From the NCBI GenBank assembly GCA_013152945.1, contig JAADFL010000061.1:1-27488 (forward strand): a stretch of DNA of 27,488 nt. The letters run 5' to 3'. The position numbers and the translations under genes are program-made. Every line of letters starts with the position of its first letter. Position 1 is the first letter of the stretch. Source of the DNA: Deltaproteobacteria bacterium (GTDB lineage: Bacteria; Myxococcota_A; JAADFL01). The notes under the pieces were generated by a model that was not told the DNA's origin, did not search any database, and worked only from the letters and a program-made list of their open reading frames with translations. Positions 23,984-27,488 of this stretch are shown here, in pieces.

Positions 23984-24662
23984 AGCCGTTCCCAACACTA
24001 ATGCCGTAACGCGTTGTCCCTTTTTTAAATACCAGGGACACGAAACCGGCTCCCTGAATATCTCCATCTTTTATTCCCATATCATCCAGATCGGAGTTTG
24101 GACCTGTAAACAGGCAGCTTTTCGCATCCATGAAAGTCAAGCCCGCCTTGTGGGCCATCTCCCTAACCTCAACCGTGGAATAGAACCGGGCCCGTGAATA
24201 GAAGGGGTGGCCTCTGTTTTTCAATTCAATATATTTTCGGCCCCAGGCTGAATCCCCGGGCACTATCGCAACTACAAGCCGGCCCCGGACCTTGATAACC
24301 CTTGCGGCCTCCTGTAAAGCCTTTTCGGGGTCGGTTACGAAACACAGGGTGACCACCATCAGAACACCAGGAAACCTCCCTGAATCCAAGGGAATATTCT
24401 CGGCCGTTCCGCAAACAACCCTGATATTCCTGGTTGCAGCCAGCTCGAGCGATTTTATCGAAGGATCGATACCGAAACCGATACCAAGCGAACGCGCAAA
24501 ACGCCCTGTACCGACACCCACCTCCAGCCAATCACGGTCTATGCCCGATTCAACCCTGCGAATAGCCTCTAGTTCCCTGTCGAAAACCGGCCTTCCCTCC
24601 TCCGAATCGAACCATGCATCGAAGCTGGATACAAGGCTGTCGAAAAGCGCCAATGCCTTCAC
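23967..24662 (-). CDS. Class I SAM-dependent methyltransferase (Methyltransf_11/UbiE-like)
   Basis: The 231-residue cytoplasmic protein has a Rossmann methyltransferase core. Motif I is WLEVGVGTGRFARSLG (about 45-60), then GIDPS with the acidic residue at strand 2. VCGTAENIPLDSGRFPGVLMVVTLCFV covers motifs II and III, and ALQEAARVIKVRGRLVVAIV is the post-motif helix and strand. The N-terminus (FDAWFDSEEGRPVFDRELEAI) resembles a subgroup acting on small molecules, but the substrate is not evident. The GTG start has GAGG five to six bases upstream. It is followed on the same strand (upstream in transcription) by rny after 114 bp, with no obvious terminator between them. That gap contains no gene. 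Confidence 0.85.
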   Translation of the reverse strand: MKALALFDSLVSSFDAWFDSEEGRPVFDRELEAIRRVESGIDRDWLEVGVGTGRFARSLGIGFGIDPSIKSLELAATRNIRVVCGTAENIPLDSGRFPGVLMVVTLCFVTDPEKALQEAARVIKVRGRLVVAIVPGDSAWGRKYIELKNRGHPFYSRARFYSTVEVREMAHKAGLTFMDAKSCLFTGPNSDLDDMGIKDGDIQGAGFVSLVFKKGTTRYGISVGNGSNQVC

Positions 24663-24776
24663 CTAAACCTCAAACATGGCTGCAACGATCATCCGATTAA
24701 GAAACATGCAAACATGCCAAGCCAACACAGAAAGAATCGTTTCGCCTCACTACTCATAACAACAGGGCAAACGCCG

Positions 24777-26336
24777 CTACTTGGCGTATTCCACGGCCCT
24801 GGTCTCCCTGATTACAGTCACTCTTATCTGTCCCGGATAGGTCATTTGTTCCTCTATCTTCTTGGCCATGTCCCTTGCAAGCACCATGGCTTCCTCGTCG
24901 TTGACCCTCTTGTTCGCCACCATGACCCGGATTTCTCTGCCTGCCTGAATGGCAAATGATTTTTCCACACCGTCAAAGGATTTTGCTATCTTCTCAAGGT
25001 CCTCCAGGCGCTTGACATAACTTTCCAGCATCTCCCTTCTTGCACCGGGCCTTGCGCCTGAAAGGGCGTCCGCCGCCTGCACGAGCACTGCAACCAAGCT
25101 TTGCTTCGGCTCCTCGTCATGGTGGGCCGCTATGGCGTTTACTATCTTGGGCGACTCGCGATACTTCTTGGCCAGGTTGGCGCCGATTATCGCGTGCGAG
25201 CCCTCGACTTCGTGGTCGACAGCCTTGCCAATGTCGTGCAACAAGCCCGCCCTTTTAGCCTGCTTTGTATTTAGGCCCAGTTCAGATGCCATGACTCCGG
25301 CCAGGTGGGCCACTTCGATGGAATGTTCGAGCACGTTCTGGGCATAGCTGGACCTGTATTTCAAACTACCGAGCAACCTGACCACTTCGGGCTGCAAGCC
25401 ATGTATTCCCACATCAAAAGTGGCTTGTTCACCAGCCTCCTTGATGGAACGTTCAACTTCTTTCTCGGCCTTGGCAACGATTTCCTCGATACGCGCCGGG
25501 TGAATCCTGCCGTCTGTGATCAACTTTTCCAGGGCCAGTCTCGCCACTTCCCTACGCACAGGGTTGAAACCGGAAAGAATTACCGCCTCGGGCGTATCAT
25601 CGATTATCAAGTCGATACCGGTTGCCGCCTCCAGTGCGCGTATGTTCCTTCCTTCCCTGCCGATAATCCTGCCCTTCATGTCATCGTTCGGCAACGCGAC
25701 CACTGTTACCGTCCGTTCGGATACATATTCCCCGGCGTACCTCTGAATTGCGGTACATATGATATCCCGGGCCTTGTCTTCGGCCTTTTCCTTTGTTTCA
25801 TCCTCTATCTGCTTGATTCTTTTTGCTGAATCGTGCCTGGCTTCATTCTCGATGGATTCAATGAGTTGTTTCTTGGCTTCTTCCGCTGTCATGCCTGCAA
25901 GCCTCTCCAGTTGTCTCTTGCGCTCATCTTCCAGGCCCTTAACTTCATGCTCCCGCCGTGTAATGTTTTTCAACTTCAGATCGAGCGCCTTTTCCCTGGA
26001 AGCAAGGTCATGTTCTTTCCCTTCGATGAGTCTCATCTTCTTGTCGATGTTCTCTTCTTTCTGCTCCAGCCTCTTTTCCATCCGCTGGAGTTCTTCACGT
26101 CTTTCTCTCGATTCTTTTTCGAATTCCGACTTGGCCTTGAGAAGAAAATCCTTGGCCTGAAGCTCGGCCTCTTTTTTCAAGCTTCGGGCATTCCTCTCTG
26201 CTTCCTTGACCAGGCCTTCGGCCTTGCGGCGAGCCTCGTCAACACCGGCGCCCGCCCTTATGCGGTAAATAATGTACAGGGCTGTAATGCCCGCCACCAA
26301 TCCAGCAATGAACAATAGAATTTCCGTAGCAATCAC
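24777..26336 (-). CDS. rny: RNase Y, membrane-anchored endoribonuclease
   Basis: The 519-residue protein is a standard-length RNase Y, which starts decay of many mRNAs at the inner membrane. Residues 3-24 are a single membrane helix. Residues 30-190 are a long highly charged coiled coil. Residues about 205-270 are the KH domain with the [19 protein letters not shown] loop. Residues about 335-430 are the HD domain ([13 protein letters not shown], then [17 protein letters not shown], and IAAHHDEE), whose His/Asp residues bind the catalytic metals. The C-terminus [16 protein letters not shown] is typical. The start is GTG with GGAGG seven bases upstream. It follows zapA after an unusual 346-nt interval, most likely as part of the same transcript. 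Confidence 0.97.
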   Translation of the reverse strand: MIATEILLFIAGLVAGITALYIIYRIRAGAGVDEARRKAEGLVKEAERNARSLKKEAELQAKDFLLKAKSEFEKESRERREELQRMEKRLEQKEENIDKKMRLIEGKEHDLASREKALDLKLKNITRREHEVKGLEDERKRQLERLAGMTAEEAKKQLIESIENEARHDSAKRIKQIEDETKEKAEDKARDIICTAIQRYAGEYVSERTVTVVALPNDDMKGRIIGREGRNIRALEAATGIDLIIDDTPEAVILSGFNPVRREVARLALEKLITDGRIHPARIEEIVAKAEKEVERSIKEAGEQATFDVGIHGLQPEVVRLLGSLKYRSSYAQNVLEHSIEVAHLAGVMASELGLNTKQAKRAGLLHDIGKAVDHEVEGSHAIIGANLAKKYRESPKIVNAIAAHHDEEPKQSLVAVLVQAADALSGARPGARREMLESYVKRLEDLEKIAKSFDGVEKSFAIQAGREIRVMVANKRVNDEEAMVLARDMAKKIEEQMTYPGQIRVTVIRETRAVEYAK

Positions 26337-26349
26337 TTTCCTACCTCCT

Positions 26350-26660
26350 TTATTTAAATCGTCCGTACGAACTACACCAGTGTCCGTATGCGCCGCCGAT
26401 TGCGGGAGACAGGAAAGAGGCAGATGAGGTTTTCCCTGTTGGCCGAAATAAGTCAGGGCCGGATTTGCATCAGTCTCAGCTTTTCAAACCGCGTTTTGCC
26501 CTGAATCTTTTGTGCTTGACCTCCTTTCGCAAGACCTATCGAAAAACCAGGTCGAGGTGCGTTCAACCCTTTTTGCACTTTTACCGGCCGGGAACGCTCC
26601 TCCTAAATAAAATCTCCTCTGGATCTATCTCCACGTCCGCAGCAGCGCGGACGAATACTC
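26350..26660 (-). ncRNA. Candidate structured RNA in the zapA-rny interval (6S RNA position)
   Basis: The 346-nt interval between zapA and rny has no convincing protein gene but shows structure. A nested imperfect hairpin spans 26512-26578 with four paired blocks: GTGC/GCAC, TTG/CAA, ACCTC/GAGGT and GACCT/AGGTC. A separate 7-bp stem with a 6-nt loop lies at 26634-26653 (CGTCCGC/GCGGACG). Several ribosome-site-like purine runs also occur, including the true one for rny. In many proteobacteria the 6S RNA gene ssrS lies just downstream of zapA, so position makes 6S RNA a fair guess. I do not see a clear match to its conserved bubble, and the ends are unknown. Confidence 0.3.
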
Positions 26661-26682
26661 CCTCTTGGAATCCCGGACTGTT

Positions 26683-26979
26683 CTAACCGGATTCCTCTTC
26701 CGTCAAACTCCTCTTAAGCTTTTCTATTATCTTTGTAACCCGTTTCTTTACCAATTCTTCGAGTTCCTTCCGTTGCTCGGCTTCACTGAAACGTTCATCC
26801 GCAATATCCAGAGCGGCAAGCAGGGCCAGCCTGTAGCTCGCTACAGCGCCTGTGCTGTTTCTAAGCTGCAGCACCTTGTCATTTACGTAACCAGCCAGTT
26901 TCTTGATATGGGCCTCACCCTTTTCGTGAGTAACCCAGAATTTCTGACCCATTACCTTTATCTCGACCTTAGTTGCCAA
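26683..26979 (-). CDS. zapA: ZapA, cell division protein (FtsZ-ring stabiliser)
   Basis: The 98-residue protein matches ZapA in length and layout. A short beta-rich N-terminal domain (KVEIKVMGQKFWVTHEKGEAHIKKLAGYVNDKV) is followed by a helix with the conserved YRLALLAALDIADERFSEAEQRKELEEL stretch, which forms the coiled-coil dimer and tetramer arm. ZapA binds and bundles FtsZ filaments at midcell. The start appears to be TTG at 26979, preceded by GGTGGTG. An ATG a few bases upstream is in another frame and stops after seven codons. A promoter candidate lies at 27023-27052. rny follows on the same strand. Confidence 0.9.
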   Translation of the reverse strand: MATKVEIKVMGQKFWVTHEKGEAHIKKLAGYVNDKVLQLRNSTGAVASYRLALLAALDIADERFSEAEQRKELEELVKKRVTKIIEKLKRSLTEEESG

Positions 26980-27022
26980 GATACACCACCATACCTTTTT
27001 GGTACAGACAACTATTATGAAA

Positions 27023-27052
27023 AATATAATGATATTTTTTAGTTCTAGTCAA
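27023..27052 (-). promoter_or_regulatory. Sigma-70 promoter candidate for zapA-rny
   Basis: On the minus strand TTGACT (27047-27052) and TATATT (27023-27028) are 18 bases apart, within a very A/T-rich stretch. An alternative TTATAT gives 17 bases. Both boxes match 5 of 6 consensus positions. The transcript would start near 27016, about 37 nt before the zapA TTG. Confidence 0.6.
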
Positions 27053-27137
27053 GACCCGGATATTTTTACGTGATAGCCGAATTAAAATGTCAGTAGGAAG
27101 GGGATTCGTCCCATACGGATTCAGGCTGTTCGCAACA

Positions 27138-27253
27138 ATTCCAGGGGCGTTGCCCCTGTTTAAATCAAATAAAATCAATTCCCCAAAAGCCCCAAAGGGG
27201 CGAAATCGAAATAAAATAGCCTGGGGCAACGCCCCAGGAATCATTGGTACCAA
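27138..27253. repeat. Hairpin-rich intergenic repeat element, copy A, with inverted ends
   Basis: The body 27160-27253 (94 nt) is repeated at 27401-27488. It contains two hairpins: GCCCC-AAA-GGGGC and CCTGGGGC-AAC-GCCCCAGG. Just left of it, ATTCCAGGGGC-GTT-GCCCCTG (27138-27158) is an imperfect inverted copy of the right hairpin with its following GGAAT. Copy A therefore has terminal inverted repeats of about 20 nt around an A/T-rich middle, like a miniature mobile element. No coding function is likely in this stretch. Confidence 0.7.
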
Positions 27254-27259
27254 ACAATC

Positions 27260-27286
27260 CCCCTCGCCCGCTCTGCGGGAGAGGGG
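27260..27286. repeat. 12-bp stem hairpin repeat (CCCCTC.CCCGC type)
   Basis: CCCCTC-G-CCCGC, a TCT loop, GCGGG-A-GAGGGG forms an 11-pair stem with one G-A mismatch. It lies between the two copies of the longer repeat. Hairpins of this composition are common dispersed intergenic repeats. It is not followed by a T-run on either strand. Confidence 0.6.
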
Positions 27287-27365
27287 AACAAAAGGGGGTG
27301 AGGGCGGTGCAAAGCAGGCCTGGTCCGGGAGATAAAATACAAATTGTTCGGCTTTTTTCATGCCT

Positions 27366-27388
27366 TGAAAATCAACCTGGGTGGGGAG
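27366..27388. repeat. 23-nt direct repeat shared with the left end of the window
   Basis: The 23 bases starting TGAAAATCAACC and ending GTGGGGAG are identical to 69-91, in the same orientation and about 27.3 kb apart. At both places they sit among other intergenic repeats. They probably mark a dispersed repeat family of this genome. Confidence 0.7.
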
Positions 27389-27400
27389 GGCCTCGTGCAA

Positions 27401-27488
27401 TTAAATCAAATAAAACCAATTCCCCAAAAGCCCCAAAGGGGCGAAATAAAATAGCCTGGGGCAACGCCCCAGGAATCATTGGTACCAA
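27401..27488. repeat. Hairpin-rich intergenic repeat element, copy B (cut by the window end)
   Basis: These 88 nt match 27160-27253 except for one base change (AAAACCAAT versus AAAATCAAT) and a 6-nt deletion in the CGAAATCGAAATAAAA segment. Both internal hairpins are intact. The left inverted end seen in copy A is missing; CCTCGTGCAA stands there instead. The repeat may continue past the window. Confidence 0.75.

Noticed and set aside
26455-26580. GTG-started 41-codon minus-strand frame in the zapA-rny interval (residues such as MQKGLNAPRPGF)
   Set aside because: The nearest ribosome-site-like run is too far upstream, and the frame coincides with the predicted hairpin. It more probably reflects RNA structure than protein.
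27087-27335. 82-codon frame at the right edge
   Set aside because: It is built from the hairpin repeats and would translate palindromes. No homology or ribosome site is evident.

Overview
The window looks like a chromosomal piece of a Gram-negative bacterium of the broad deltaproteobacterial type (Myxococcota, Desulfobacterota or a related uncultured lineage). This is an inference. It rests on several cysteine-rich lipoproteins, outer-membrane beta-barrels ending in aromatic residues, PEGA, FG-GAP and IPT surface proteins, and a zapA-rny pair. Base composition looks moderate throughout. No rRNA, tRNA, CRISPR array, phage module or intact transposase was seen.

Left part (223-7606, minus strand): six tightly spaced envelope genes that read as one operon. 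In transcription order they encode a five-repeat PEGA lipoprotein, a lipoprotein resembling only the N-terminal domain of VolA-type surface lipases, a FadL/OmpP1 channel, a protein joining a CsgG/TolB-N-like domain to a probable beta-barrel, a cysteine-rich secreted protein, and a small OmpA-like beta-barrel. A promoter candidate lies at 7715-7743. Next (7915-12087, minus) is a two-gene unit: an O-antigen-ligase-like polytopic protein with a TPR tail, and a HEAT/TPR lipoprotein.

Metal region (12369-17651): a Cu/Zn-type permease with a C-terminal HMA domain (plus), feoB (minus), and a DtxR-type regulator with a FeoA domain (plus). feoB and the regulator are divergent but separated by about 0.85 kb. 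That gap holds a truncated nucleotidyltransferase, its small partner gene and a 35-codon ORF. Nearly identical 30-31 nt elements lie upstream of feoB and of the regulator, in the same orientation relative to each gene, which suggests shared regulation.

Right part: an mscS-purM-DUF523 operon (20540 to 17757, minus), with a promoter candidate at 20584-20612. Divergent from it is a long secreted lipoprotein (20792-23983, plus) made of cysteine-rich modules and two copies of an IPT domain plus about seven FG-GAP blades. Then come a methyltransferase, rny (RNase Y) and zapA, all minus. The 346-nt zapA-rny interval contains an imperfect long hairpin and could encode a structured RNA.

Both ends of the window carry intergenic repeats. 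The right end has two copies of a roughly 90-nt hairpin-rich element. The left end has a 20-bp palindrome and four copies of a 12-nt motif. A 23-nt sequence is shared by both ends. The most unusual content is the envelope operon with a lipase-less VolA-like lipoprotein beside FadL, and the interrupted feo locus with its matched upstream elements.
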